In this document: positions 14,971 through 22,941 of the stretch, in pieces
How the letters are laid out: each line of letters starts with the position of its first letter
Numbering within the stretch: the first letter of the stretch is position 1
Origin: Dickeya aquatica
Lineage (GTDB): Bacteria; Pseudomonadota; Gammaproteobacteria; Enterobacterales; Enterobacteriaceae
Assembly (NCBI RefSeq): GCF_900095885.1
Contig: NZ_LT615367.1
Coordinates: 1,736,001 to 1,800,000 of the forward strand
Length of the DNA: 64,000 nt
Reading direction: 5' to 3'
The notes under the pieces: generated by a model
Seen by the model: only the letters and a program-made list of their open reading frames with translations
What the model was told of the DNA's origin: nothing
Databases searched by the model: none
Made by a program: the position numbers and the translations under genes

Positions 14971-15498
14971 CTACAGATCATTTCCCAGGTTTTTTGCCTG
15001 CTGTGCTGCCATCGCCTGATCAAAGTTCGGAGATGTATAAATTAATTGACTGAAATCTTTACCCGTCGACGCATCTCGATGCCCAGCAACAAAAATAGTG
15101 TCATTATCATATCTGATATAGATAGTTCCTCCATTTGCCAGCGCTGCCTTTGCTTCATCTGGCGTTGATGACGATGATGGCTGACCATATTTCCTTTCGA
15201 GGGCCGCAACGACAGGGTTGATGCCATCATTCAGAGTAATTGCTAAACGCTCGAATTTTCCATTAAGAAATAGCACCATAGTCAATGAATTAGAGCCTGA
15301 AAATTTGAAATCCTGACAGTAGTAAGATTCAACGCCGTTGATTTTTTTCTCTTCGTATTTCTTCAGGTTACACCACTTCGCTGCAATAACAGTCTTTAAA
15401 TCAGACCCAAACTTCACACCTTTATACCCATCGACCGCCGCCACTCCGAATGACGTAGCAGATAATGCAATCACCAAAGCTATTGTTTTAAATTTCAT
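14971..15498 (-). CDS. Secreted protein of unknown function, prophage cargo gene
   Basis: This 175-residue protein has a clear signal peptide (MKFKTIALVIALSATSFGVA, cleavage near AAVDG) and a mature part with two cysteines near residues 43 and 60. The opening of the mature protein, 'DGYKGVKFGSDLKTVI', and later 'LNDGINPVVAALERKYG' and 'LIYTSPN' correspond to 'DGYKNLKFGAPAATI', 'MPDVPAVVEGLKNKYG' and 'IYLVYN' in the host protein at 31682, so the two are one family. The gene is more AT-rich than its neighbours. It lies between Mor and the lysis promoter, a usual place for cargo genes. Function is unknown. Confidence 0.78.
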   Translation of the reverse strand: MKFKTIALVIALSATSFGVAAVDGYKGVKFGSDLKTVIAAKWCNLKKYEEKKINGVESYYCQDFKFSGSNSLTMVLFLNGKFERLAITLNDGINPVVAALERKYGQPSSSSTPDEAKAALANGGTIYIRYDNDTIFVAGHRDASTGKDFSQLIYTSPNFDQAMAAQQAKNLGNDL

Positions 15499-15507
15499 AT
15501 AATTTCC

Positions 15508-15942
15508 TCAAAAAAGACTTTGCTGCTGATGTGTTACCGGGTTCTTGCTCTCGCGCACCAGTTCCCACGCCAGACGGTCTGAAAATCCATAGTCAGGGCA
15601 AAGCCGGGACATCGCCATCGTTATTGATGTCCCGCTCTCTGTCATTTTGTTCAAATCGTGCATAAAACGCTGATTACGCAGCTCGCGAAGGGCGGCGGCG
15701 CAGCGCGGCAGGTAAACAATATCGCCACCGAAGGCCCTCGACAACAGCGTCGCGTTTTCAGCGCCAATTGTTTCGCGCAACAGTTCAGCGCGGGCGGCAC
15801 CCAGCGCATGAACGCCTTTACCAATCGGGAATGTCGTTCCACCGAACCGTTCAATCAGCCGAGCGGTAGCCGGAAATCCAATCAAGTCTGCAATTTGCAG
15901 GACAACATCGGGCAGCAGCCCGGCCACGCGCTCCAGTTCCAT
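15508..15942 (-). CDS. Mor-family transcription activator
   Basis: This 144-residue protein matches the Mor/C family. It has an N-terminal dimerisation region ('PDVVLQIADLIGFPATARLI'), the central strand 'FGGDIVYLPRC' near residue 72, and a C-terminal helix-turn-helix around 'GTSITMAMSRLCPDYGFSDR'. In Mu, Mor activates the middle promoter and the related C activates late promoters. Only one such gene is seen here, so it probably activates the two boxed promoters before lysis and gene I. It follows GemA with a 2-bp gap. Confidence 0.85.
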   Translation of the reverse strand: MELERVAGLLPDVVLQIADLIGFPATARLIERFGGTTFPIGKGVHALGAARAELLRETIGAENATLLSRAFGGDIVYLPRCAAALRELRNQRFMHDLNKMTESGTSITMAMSRLCPDYGFSDRLAWELVRESKNPVTHQQQSLF

Positions 15943-15944
15943 GA

Positions 15945-16376
15945 TTAGTCCCCGTTGGGTTTGGGTTTACGGCGTTTGGCGTCGATGATCAACGCCTGCA
16001 TGAGCTTCGTTAATTGCCGGATATCCAGCCAGTCAACATATCGTACATTAAACATGTGCTGCGCCATAGTCTCCGCATAAGCCCACGGCCGACCCGCGTC
16101 GGTTAGCAGCGCTTCAATCTTGCTGAGAACGGCCTTTTTGCTTGCTGGCACGCTGGGCTTGCGGCCGTGACTTTTTGCGCGGCGCGGGTAGCCTTGCGTG
16201 TGCATGTACGCTTTAACGGCCTCAAGTTCCTGCGCACTGCATTGCGTAGCAGATGATTTACCGGTTAACCGCGCCAGTACAGCGCGGTATGTTTCATCAT
16301 CCCATTTTAAGTATGCCTGACCCGCCTTTACTGCGCCGATAAGCGCCCGGTTCGTCTGTGGTTTAGCTGGCATCAT
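15945..16376 (-). CDS. GemA/Gp16-like regulatory protein (DUF1018)
   Basis: This 143-residue protein has the DUF1018 pattern: 'RALIGAVKAGQAYLKWDDETYRAVL' at the N-terminus, 'LTGKSSATQCSAQELEAVKAYMHTQGY' next, and 'WAYAETMAQHMFNVRYVDWL' near residue 100. In Mu, GemA alters host gene expression and DNA supercoiling. The ATG at 16376 with GGGGGTG upstream is preferred; an ATG three bases later is also possible. It overlaps the end of the 85-residue ORF upstream and precedes Mor, as in Mu. Confidence 0.85.
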   Translation of the reverse strand: MMPAKPQTNRALIGAVKAGQAYLKWDDETYRAVLARLTGKSSATQCSAQELEAVKAYMHTQGYPRRAKSHGRKPSVPASKKAVLSKIEALLTDAGRPWAYAETMAQHMFNVRYVDWLDIRQLTKLMQALIIDAKRRKPKPNGD

Positions 16377-16620
16377 CAGCACCCCCAGCGTTATTTGTCA
16401 CCACTGGCGGGGTAGTGTAGAGCGGCGTAACGGGCAAACCGGAGCGCCGGGCATATGCTTCTACCGTGTCGGAGTTATACAGCGTCGCCTCTCCGACAAT
16501 CCAGGCAACCGGCTCTTGCTTTTGCAGTTCTAATATATAACGCGCCATTTCTCGCGACTCGTCAGCACTGGCAGGCACTGACCCAAAACCAATTATCTCC
16601 AACCTGACATTACTAATCAT
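16363..16620 (-). CDS. Hypothetical phage early protein (85 aa)
   Basis: This 85-residue ORF contains 'EPVAWIVGEATLYN' and 'GLPVTPLYTTPPV', a pattern repeated in many small accessory proteins of lambdoid and Mu-like phages ('PVAW...PLYTTPP'). No enzyme motif is visible. It overlaps GemA by 14 bp and is separated from the next upstream small ORF by 16 bp. Function is unknown. Confidence 0.6.
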   Translation of the reverse strand: MISNVRLEIIGFGSVPASADESREMARYILELQKQEPVAWIVGEATLYNSDTVEAYARRSGLPVTPLYTTPPVVTNNAGGADDAS

Positions 16621-16636
16621 ATCCAGACCATCATCG

Positions 16637-16753
16637 TTAGAGTGTCATTAACAACTGGATGTCATAGCGATACATCCAGTCCGCAACCAACAGACCGGCG
16701 ACGAACCCGACGGTCATACCCAGCAAAAACGCATCAATAAATAGATCTCTCAT
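16637..16753 (-). CDS. 38-residue single-span membrane protein
   Basis: A short ORF starts with ATG at 16753 that overlaps the TGA of the upstream gene (ATGA), a normal coupled start. It encodes 38 residues with one hydrophobic helix ('DAFLLGMTVGFVAGLLVADW') flanked by charged ends, N-terminal MRDLF and C-terminal 'MYRYDIQLLMTL'. It fills what would otherwise be a 129-bp gap in a tightly packed operon. Function is unknown. The coding call rests on coupling and membrane pattern. Confidence 0.55.
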   Translation of the reverse strand: MRDLFIDAFLLGMTVGFVAGLLVADWMYRYDIQLLMTL

Positions 16754-17220
16754 TCTGTCAGCGCCTCCAGCCGCGATTCCACGTCAAGCGTGATTTGCGA
16801 TGCCAGCCCCAGGCGTAAAAGCCAATCCGACAACTGGAACAACGCACCGGCGGGTGTCTCAGCACCTGGAAAATTCTCAAGCACGATAGTCGGTTGCCAG
16901 CGGCCATCACTGGCTTTTGACAGCGTGACATGTTGCTCAAGCATTGTGCTTCCGTTGTTATGCCTGAGCGTCAGGCCGATGCCAGCCGTATTGCCGAATG
17001 ACTCAAAGCGCGTCAGGCGGCATTCGACCGAATGAGTATCCACAACACAGCGCGCCCGCTGATCGACGTTGTCACTCTGCGCACGCAGCGCTGTGATTTC
17101 ATCGCGGCAATCGGCTAACAGGCCCAGCCATTCATCGCCCAAATCCGGGTTATGACAAATAAAGTCGTCGAGCAGGAACAGATTGGCGCGCGGGCGTGAA
17201 AGGTTATTTTTATTCATCAT
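16750..17220 (-). CDS. Hypothetical phage early protein (156 aa)
   Basis: This 156-residue protein begins MMNKNNLSRPRANLFLLDDF. It has no recognised motif; the middle contains alternating strands ('GIGLTLRHNNGSTMLEQHVTL') and the C-terminal third is helical ('LFQLSDWLLRLGLASQI'). It overlaps both neighbours by 4 bp, so it is part of the early operon. Function is unknown. Confidence 0.6.
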   Translation of the reverse strand: MMNKNNLSRPRANLFLLDDFICHNPDLGDEWLGLLADCRDEITALRAQSDNVDQRARCVVDTHSVECRLTRFESFGNTAGIGLTLRHNNGSTMLEQHVTLSKASDGRWQPTIVLENFPGAETPAGALFQLSDWLLRLGLASQITLDVESRLEALTE

Positions 17221-17432
17221 GACACCTTCCAGAGTTTTTTATGTTTCTCAACGGCGCGTTTCATTTCACGCTGAATAGTGGGCTTGTAGATGCGGGAGCC
17301 GCGTGCATCGAAATATTCCCAACGTGATTTACCCGGCAGCGCCGGGCGCTCATTGATGCGAGAGCCATCACTCAGCGAATAGACGCGGTATGCGCCGTTG
17401 TCCCAGTATTGGCAACTGCTGACGATTGGCAT
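17217..17432 (-). CDS. Hypothetical phage early protein (71 aa)
   Basis: This 71-residue basic protein has the aromatic N-terminal half 'SCQYWDNGAYRVYSLSDGSR' and a Lys-rich C-terminal helix 'EMKRAVEKHKKLWKVS'. It shares one base with the stop of the DUF2786 gene and 4 bp with the next gene. There is no recognised family; nucleic-acid binding is conceivable from the charge only. Confidence 0.58.
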   Translation of the reverse strand: MPIVSSCQYWDNGAYRVYSLSDGSRINERPALPGKSRWEYFDARGSRIYKPTIQREMKRAVEKHKKLWKVS

Positions 17433-18139
17433 TAGCTATCCCTCCCAATCCGCGCGGGTTCGGCACCGGCAACACCATGATTCAGGCGCGCCGCTTTGCC
17501 AGCAACAAATCCAGCGATAATGGAATCATCAGCACCTCTGGCCTTTTTCGCTTTGCGGTTTTCGATTGTCTCCATGCCTTCGTTCGATTTCAGGCGCGCC
17601 GTGTAAGCATCAATCAGTTCCTTTTCCGCTGGCGGCATCGCGAAGTCCTTAACGACGCAGTAAACACCCCGACACCAGCCCTCACAGAAATTGTCAGCGC
17701 GGGTGATTTTAGTGGCACGCTTAAGGCTCTTGCGCTGGCTTGCGTTGAACTCATTGCGGGCGGCGGTTAATTGCCGCGACAGAACATCAAACGCATAAGC
17801 TGCGATCTGCGGACGTTCTGACGGACCATAAAAAACGACGGTACGGCGCAGCTTGCCGCTGAGGGCACAATCCTGGTAATAGCTGGATACACCAAAAGAA
17901 CGGCGGACAACCTCGGTTAGCATGGTCATCCACATCGGTGGACGTATCGCGTGTGACGGCGCGGTTTTGCTGTTGAATTCGGTCACAGCCGACAGTTCGA
18001 CGTCAGTCTCGTTGAGGCCATGCTGACGCATTAGTGCCTGCGCCTGGCTCATGGCATTAGCCGCTTCATTGGCATTGGTGGTGCGCTTTGCCAGATTCAG
18101 CAGTTTTTTAATTTTATTGAGATACTTTTCATTATTCAT
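17432..18139 (-). CDS. DUF2786 domain protein
   Basis: This 235-residue protein starts MNNEKYLNKIKKLLNLAKRT. The N-terminal 40 residues are a clear DUF2786 domain ('KIKKLLNLAKRTTNANEAANAMSQAQALM..HGL'). The remainder ('LTEVVRRSFGVSSYY', 'FYGPSERPQIAAYAFDVL', 'KITRADNFCEGWCRGVYCVV') is the domain that usually follows it in phage proteins. The ATG at 18139 has GGAG ten bases upstream; an earlier TTG is too close to the same site. Function is unknown, and the family is frequent in phage early regions. Confidence 0.78.
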   Translation of the reverse strand: MNNEKYLNKIKKLLNLAKRTTNANEAANAMSQAQALMRQHGLNETDVELSAVTEFNSKTAPSHAIRPPMWMTMLTEVVRRSFGVSSYYQDCALSGKLRRTVVFYGPSERPQIAAYAFDVLSRQLTAARNEFNASQRKSLKRATKITRADNFCEGWCRGVYCVVKDFAMPPAEKELIDAYTARLKSNEGMETIENRKAKKARGADDSIIAGFVAGKAARLNHGVAGAEPARIGRDS

Positions 18140-18221
18140 AATCAGCAAACTCCAGATTTAGGCGTAAGCCAGCCCCGGCGGGTTTACGCCATTTTTAAAG
18201 ATGTTTTAATTTCGGTTTAAA

Positions 18222-18413
18222 TTACTGCGCTGATTTCAACGTATCGATTTTGACGAAATACGGCTCCAGATTAATTTCAACAATCGCACCGCAATTAAAA
18301 TCACGCGCAATATCAGCCGTTTTTACTATCTTCCCGCCGCGCAATATCGGGTTGGGGCAATACATAAAGGAATGCCCCACGGCATATTTTTTATTGAACT
18401 CATCTGCACCCAT
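18222..18413 (-). CDS. Hypothetical phage protein (63 aa)
   Basis: The frame extends further upstream into the DUF3164 gene, but the ATG at 18413 (MGADEFNKKYAVGHSFMYCP) with GGGGTG upstream fits the operon spacing, starting 1 bp after the upstream stop. The 63-residue product has 'KYAVGHSFMYCPNPILRGGK' and 'CGAIVEINLEPYFVKI', suggesting a small beta-rich fold. It is known from similar places in other Mu-like phages, but no function can be given. A 73-bp gap follows. Confidence 0.6.
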   Translation of the reverse strand: MGADEFNKKYAVGHSFMYCPNPILRGGKIVKTADIARDFNCGAIVEINLEPYFVKIDTLKSAQ

Positions 18414-18414
18414 A

Positions 18415-19047
18415 TCACACCCCGGCAATATCAAGTGGAATTGGCCGGTACTGGTCAGAGTCGCCAATTCGTTCATAGACGCGGATGTAAGAACGACTAC
18501 CAACGACCTGCACAGCCTCGCCAATAGCGTCCATCGCCCGCTGCCAGCGTTCATCCGAAATCTCTAAACGCCGCAGGGCCAGTACTGCACCGGTATTAAC
18601 TTCACCTTCTTTCTCGGTCTGAAATGCGCGGTTGATAATGGCGTGGATCTCCGGGCGTGCGCCTTCCACCCAATCCGAAAGGCACTCATCAATCAACGCC
18701 TTAGCCGCCTGCAAGCGTTCGTCAAACGCAATGCGGTCTTGCATTGCGCGCTGAATCTTGTAGCGCCCGTCATAGCTGTACAGCGTAACGTTGCCTTTCT
18801 TACCGCCGAGATTAACGCCGTACTCGCCGCCAGAAAGAGCCACAAACGCGGCGATATCCGCAAACCCGGTCATCTTAAATTCGGCCAGGGCAGCATTCAC
18901 TGCCAGCGCGCGGCCAACAAGCTCCGCAACCAGTTCATCACGAGCCACGTCGATCGGCTTAATCAGATGTTCCGGCGTCAACACCCCTTTAGCGTCAACC
19001 CAGTAGCCGGGCGCAGCTGTTTTTTCGGTGAATTGTTTAGTGGACAT
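18415..19047 (-). CDS. DUF3164 family protein
   Basis: This 210-residue protein starts MSTKQFTEKTAAPGYWVDAK with AAGGAG upstream. DUF3164 features are 'GYW.DAKG.L.P..LIKP' at the N-terminus, 'GGKKGNVTLYSYDGRYKIQR' near residue 80 and 'RRLEISDERWQRAMDAIGEA' near 165. The family is common in the early region of Mu-like phages; some members are annotated as sulfate transporters, which the sequence does not support. It is soluble, without membrane helices. Function is unknown. Confidence 0.82.
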   Translation of the reverse strand: MSTKQFTEKTAAPGYWVDAKGVLTPEHLIKPIDVARDELVAELVGRALAVNAALAEFKMTGFADIAAFVALSGGEYGVNLGGKKGNVTLYSYDGRYKIQRAMQDRIAFDERLQAAKALIDECLSDWVEGARPEIHAIINRAFQTEKEGEVNTGAVLALRRLEISDERWQRAMDAIGEAVQVVGSRSYIRVYERIGDSDQYRPIPLDIAGV

Positions 19048-19234
19048 GCTTTTTCTCCTTTTTGACTTTTTCAATTGCGTTACGGACTTTCTCGTTAACG
19101 TGACCCGCAAGACCGGCACCAACAGCAACGGCGATGACCTGAGCCATATTGCTGTCGCCCTTTTCAGGCTCGACCTTGCATTCAACAGCAAACCCTTTCA
19201 CTTCCTGGGTGATGCTAATTACCACTTTAGCCAT
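19037..19234 (-). CDS. Hypothetical phage early protein (65 aa)
   Basis: This 65-residue ORF begins MAKVVISITQEVKGFAVECK and ends with the Lys-rich helix 'NAIEKVKKEKKHVH'. The middle 'MAQVIAVAVGAGLAGHVNEK' is weakly hydrophobic. It overlaps the DUF3164 start by 11 bp and lies 6 bp after the next upstream gene. Function is unknown. Confidence 0.58.
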   Translation of the reverse strand: MAKVVISITQEVKGFAVECKVEPEKGDSNMAQVIAVAVGAGLAGHVNEKVRNAIEKVKKEKKHVH

Positions 19235-19240
19235 ATCGGT

Positions 19241-19474
19241 TTATCTCCAGATAATGTGCGCGCCGCGCCAGATGGTCATTTTCACGATGCGCTGTACACC
19301 GTTTTTTGTTTCCGTGATTTCAACTGCTTTCGGTTCCCACGCCGCGAACGGGCGATCGACTTCAATAATCGGGCGACGGAATTTATCGTGATAATCCACG
19401 ACATTAATTCCGGCCCGCAGCAGTCGATTGATGGGTTTCATTAGCTCGGGGTTATTAATTGGCAAATTGCACAT
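19241..19474 (-). CDS. Hypothetical phage early protein (77 aa)
   Basis: This 77-residue ORF starts MCNLPINNPELMKPINRLLR and carries alternating strands toward its end ('VEITETKNGVQRIVKMTIWR'). It is the first gene after transposition protein B, with a 13-bp gap. There is no recognised motif. Confidence 0.57.
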   Translation of the reverse strand: MCNLPINNPELMKPINRLLRAGINVVDYHDKFRRPIIEVDRPFAAWEPKAVEITETKNGVQRIVKMTIWRGAHIIWR

Positions 19475-19487
19475 AGCAAATACCTCG

Positions 19488-20381
19488 TTAATTAATCAGC
19501 ATTTCGGCAAATTTGCGCACCGCGCTGGCACTGACGGCATTACCGCTCAATGCGCTGTGACGGCTGACGCCGCGCACCAGCTTGAATAACCGGCGCGCAT
19601 TACCCCGGCACGCGGAATACAACGCGGTGCCAACGTCCGGGCTTTCGGCATCCGGCAGCATACTGACGGCGATAGTGCTGATGTCTTCTTCGGGCAGCAC
19701 GTCACCCAGGAACAGCGCCAGACCGACGCGGGAATAAAGCTGCTTATACTCGCCACGTTTGCCTTTCAGGTTGATGATCAGCCGTGGCATTCCTGCGAGC
19801 ACAATGCCGACACCGCTTTTGTCATGGATGCGGCGCAGGGTTTCCAGTGCCCGGTAAGGCAGGTTCTCTGCTTCATCGACAAGAATCAGACGGCCGGAGC
19901 CGTGCAGTGCGGCGATGCAGGCGTCACTCAGGTCATGCATATTGCCGCTTTTGCTCAACCCCAGCCGGGTGCAAAGTTCTTCAAGCACCACGCGGGCGGT
20001 GTAGCCGGGGTCAGCTTCAATCAGAATTGCATCGCTGTAGCGCGCCCCGTATTCGCGCAGCATCATGGTTTTGCCAAGGCCTGCATCGCCGTATACGACA
20101 TTAATTTCGCCATCCAGATGCGCCATGCGGATCACTTCCATCCCACGCGCAGACGTGACTGTCTCGACATAACGCGGCGTAATGCGCTGACCTTTCTCTT
20201 TTTCGCGCTCGCGCACAATCAGATTGCCGACCAGTTCATCAATACCGCTCACGTCACCGGTATATTTGTTTTGCAGGTACTGGCTGACGACGGCCGGTGA
20301 CTTACCGATGGCCCGCGCAACCTGGGTTTGCGACCAGCCTTTGCGGGCAATCAGGTCAGCTAATTCATTACATAAGTTCAT
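19488..20381 (-). CDS. Transposition target-choice ATPase (MuB-like)
   Basis: This 297-residue AAA+ ATPase has an N-terminal helix-turn-helix (residues 14-40, 'KGWSQTQVARAIGKSPAVVSQ'), Walker A GDAGLGKT at 98-105 and Walker B LILVDEAENLP from 165. MuB binds non-specific DNA, brings target DNA to the MuA transpososome and gives target immunity. The gene follows transposase A by 15 bp. Length agrees with MuB-like proteins (about 310). Confidence 0.92.
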   Translation of the reverse strand: MNLCNELADLIARKGWSQTQVARAIGKSPAVVSQYLQNKYTGDVSGIDELVGNLIVREREKEKGQRITPRYVETVTSARGMEVIRMAHLDGEINVVYGDAGLGKTMMLREYGARYSDAILIEADPGYTARVVLEELCTRLGLSKSGNMHDLSDACIAALHGSGRLILVDEAENLPYRALETLRRIHDKSGVGIVLAGMPRLIINLKGKRGEYKQLYSRVGLALFLGDVLPEEDISTIAVSMLPDAESPDVGTALYSACRGNARRLFKLVRGVSRHSALSGNAVSASAVRKFAEMLIN

Positions 20382-20396
20382 GACTCACCTCATTAG

Positions 20397-22430
20397 TTAC
20401 TGGTGGTTGCCAGCGTGTTTTTTTCTGAAATAGGCATCGCGGTCAGCCTGGAGGAAGAAAATCGGCTCTTCTTCGGGTTGTTCCGCAGGGATAAAACCGC
20501 TCAAATCAAAGGACTGGCCGGGCAACGCCGGGTTGAGTTCAGCGTTGATCTCATCGGCCTTCTTGTTAACCAGCGCCATGCGGCGGGCGTGGCGGTCTTT
20601 GCGAACTTTCTCTATGTAATCAACCGGGAACGCGGCGCGTGTGTTGCCATTGACGATGGCAGTGCAGATGAACGTACCGTCCAACTGACGAACGGTGACG
20701 CTGCTGGCGTCGTGAATATCGAATGCAACCAGCACCGCCTCACCATCCACCCGGATCAGTTCCTCGGCGAAATATTGGTTGTTGAAGACAGACAGCCACC
20801 CACGCTGCGCGGTGCGCCTGACTTGCGGGCGGAACATTTCGCGCAATTCAGCTTCGGACAGCCGGTCAATCTCTGCCGTTTCCAGCAGCAGGGCGCGATA
20901 CTCGGCAGCGGTGTAGTGTTGGCCGTCGGCGCGGCGCGGTAGCTCGCTGTGCCGGTGCCGGGTGTTATAGGCGTCGATTTCGTCTTCAATGGCGTCAATC
21001 AACTGGTTCCAGCTCGGCAATTTGGCGATGGCCGATTTTTGTACCGGATTCAGTTCTTTGCCCTGATTCAGCGCGTTGATGGCTGAATCGACTCCCCGAC
21101 TGGTAATGCGCACAGTTTCTTTGTCTGCCGCTTTACCGTTGTAGGTTGCGAACTTGCGGGCAATGCGGGCCGGAATTTCCTTGTTAAGACGTTCGATAAT
21201 TCCGCGCGCCTGTGGGTTGCCGGGAATACCTGTCGGGTGTTCAATCCCAAGGCGCGGCAGGATACCTGTAATGTCTGCGTCCAGTAATTTGGCTGTTTCA
21301 CCGGCCCCGTTATCGGAGTAGTACAGCAGCGGTACGCCGTGGCGCTCGATGCCGTGGCGCAGGGCGTCGGCAACGGCCAGCGTATTTTCAGCTAATGCCA
21401 GACTCCAGCCGACCACATAGCGCGTCCGACCATCGATTACCAGGGTTAATTCAGGTGTAAAAGGTCTGCCGTGGTCAGGATGCTGTACTTTCATCTTCAT
21501 GCTGTGACCATCCCCGATCCATACGCCATTGACGGGCATCACAGACCAGTCGCGTTTGACGTAGGTTTGCAATGCAGTCATGGCAGACCCGGTCACCCGG
21601 CCGCGCTGGCGCACGATTTTCGGCATCTTGTTCAGTGCGCGATGAACCGCATAGATAGACGGGCAGGCATCACGCATCGCAGGCTGATCGGCATACTGCC
21701 GGTGCCAGTCTGCGCAAAAATCCTGATACGCCTCGGCAACAGAGGGGCCGTTCGGGTTGCGGTAGTGCGCCATAAACATCGGCAACCAGGCTAATTGCTC
21801 CGGCTTCTTGGCCTTAAGATGACCGGGAGCCAGCAAGACAAGTCGCTCGGATGCGTCTTTGGCGCGCAGATAGTCAATCACCCACTGATTCAGCGCCCGG
21901 ACGCTGACGCCGACACGCTGACCTTTACGGGCGTTTGCGGTGGTGACATAGCGCTGCAAGTGCTCCGGCAGGTCACAAGAACGTGACCGGTCACAAATAA
22001 ACTGAATGGCCTTAATGCGTGACAGGCCCGTGTCTTGCAGGCGCAGCACTTCAACAACCAGCACCATTCTGGCGTCGGCGATGTCGCGCTGTTTCTGCGT
22101 CAGTGCAGCGGTTTTCTGTTCAAGCATGGCAGGGCACTGGCGCACCAGCTCAAGCATCTGACTGGTTGACGCGGTGGTTGATGCCTTTGCCGGGGCGTTG
22201 ACCGGCTGCTGTTGCAGCAGGGTGTTGTAGTAGCGTTCGCGGATCTGATTCATCGCGTCAGTAGGCAGTGATTCCAGAGCGTACTCGACACCGCCACCCA
22301 TTCCTTTGCGCTTTTGCACCACCCACCCTTCGCGTTTAGCTTTTTCGCGAATGTTTCGAGATGTGTTGGGCAATCCAGGCAACTGCATTTGAGCCAATTC
22401 CTCAGCGCTATAGTGAGTTTTTAGGTTCAT
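20397..22430 (-). CDS. DDE transposase A (MuA-like)
   Basis: This 677-residue protein has an N-terminal Mu-type DNA-binding domain ('HYSAEELAQMQLPGLPNTSR', residues 6-25) and a retroviral-integrase-like core. Acidic residues fit the DDE triad: D307 in WIGDGHS, D373 in YYSDNGAGE and a glutamate near 413 in 'NPQARGIIERLNKE'. A C-terminal Mu-type beta-barrel and tail ('EELIRVDGEAVLVAFDIHDA') follow. It performs replicative transposition and integration. The ATG at 22430 with GGGAG seven bases upstream is preferred over an upstream alternative codon. Confidence 0.95.
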   Translation of the reverse strand: MNLKTHYSAEELAQMQLPGLPNTSRNIREKAKREGWVVQKRKGMGGGVEYALESLPTDAMNQIRERYYNTLLQQQPVNAPAKASTTASTSQMLELVRQCPAMLEQKTAALTQKQRDIADARMVLVVEVLRLQDTGLSRIKAIQFICDRSRSCDLPEHLQRYVTTANARKGQRVGVSVRALNQWVIDYLRAKDASERLVLLAPGHLKAKKPEQLAWLPMFMAHYRNPNGPSVAEAYQDFCADWHRQYADQPAMRDACPSIYAVHRALNKMPKIVRQRGRVTGSAMTALQTYVKRDWSVMPVNGVWIGDGHSMKMKVQHPDHGRPFTPELTLVIDGRTRYVVGWSLALAENTLAVADALRHGIERHGVPLLYYSDNGAGETAKLLDADITGILPRLGIEHPTGIPGNPQARGIIERLNKEIPARIARKFATYNGKAADKETVRITSRGVDSAINALNQGKELNPVQKSAIAKLPSWNQLIDAIEDEIDAYNTRHRHSELPRRADGQHYTAAEYRALLLETAEIDRLSEAELREMFRPQVRRTAQRGWLSVFNNQYFAEELIRVDGEAVLVAFDIHDASSVTVRQLDGTFICTAIVNGNTRAAFPVDYIEKVRKDRHARRMALVNKKADEINAELNPALPGQSFDLSGFIPAEQPEEEPIFFLQADRDAYFRKKHAGNHQ

Positions 22431-22453
22431 AAGAATGCTCCCACTCACTCGAA

Positions 22454-22720
22454 TCAGCTGTGTACATGAACAAAAGTGCGGTTACAATCGTCCGCGTAAC
22501 GGCTGGGCCAAATATCCTGTGGCTCTACGCCAATGGCAGCGGCGATGATCTTTTGTCCCTTTGGCCACTTACGATCCAAGGCATTATTCAAAGCGGTGGG
22601 TGTTTTGTATCCGTGATACTTGGATAGCGACCGCAGCGACCAACCTCGTTTATGCAGAGCTGCAACGATGTCGGCGCGGTGCCAGTCTTGCGATACTGGG
22701 AAGCTATTTTTTTTGTCCAT
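22454..22720 (-). CDS. Ner/Nlp-family early transcription repressor
   Basis: This 88-residue protein has the Ner pattern: 'DWHRADIVAALHKRGWSLRS', then 'LSKYHGYKTPTALNNAL' (recognition helix) and 'WPKGQKIIAAAIGVEPQDIWPSRY'. Ner turns down early and repressor promoters during lytic growth. It is the first gene of the lytic operon, facing away from the repressor gene across a 137-bp control region. Confidence 0.9.
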   Translation of the reverse strand: MDKKNSFPVSQDWHRADIVAALHKRGWSLRSLSKYHGYKTPTALNNALDRKWPKGQKIIAAAIGVEPQDIWPSRYADDCNRTFVHVHS

Positions 22721-22780
22721 TTTCTTTGCTCATTTACTCAAATCATGAACAAAGACTATACGCAAAAAAGAAAATCATCA

Positions 22781-22941
22781 ACTCGGATGCGAATATATTT
22801 TTAAGCATCCAAGTTAATCATCCAACTCTAAAGATACAGTAAGGCGGGTTTTATTTTATGAAACATGAAGATAACTCGAATTCGGATGGATTGAATGCGA
22901 ATGACGCAAAGCATCCGAGTCAAAAAAATCAACTCGGATGC
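22781..22941. promoter_or_regulatory. Phage early control region with repeated operator motif ACTCGGATGC
   Basis: ACTCGGATGC occurs exactly at 22781-22790 and 22932-22941 (plus) and 22911-22920 (minus). Near copies are at 22805-22814 (minus, one mismatch) and 22880-22889 (plus, two mismatches). The copies form inverted pairs: 22781/22805 with a 14-base spacer and 22911/22932 with an 11-base spacer. The first pair lies between Ner and the repressor gene and the second lies inside the repressor coding start. This is the layout expected of operators for the S24-type repressor; binding is inferred. Confidence 0.65.

Noticed and set aside
18415..19047. Annotation of the DUF3164 protein as a sulfate transporter
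   Set aside because: The sequence has no membrane helices or transporter motif.
22781..22941. CRISPR-like array
   Set aside because: The repeat is only 10 bp, copies are in both orientations and spacers are irregular; operators are a better explanation.
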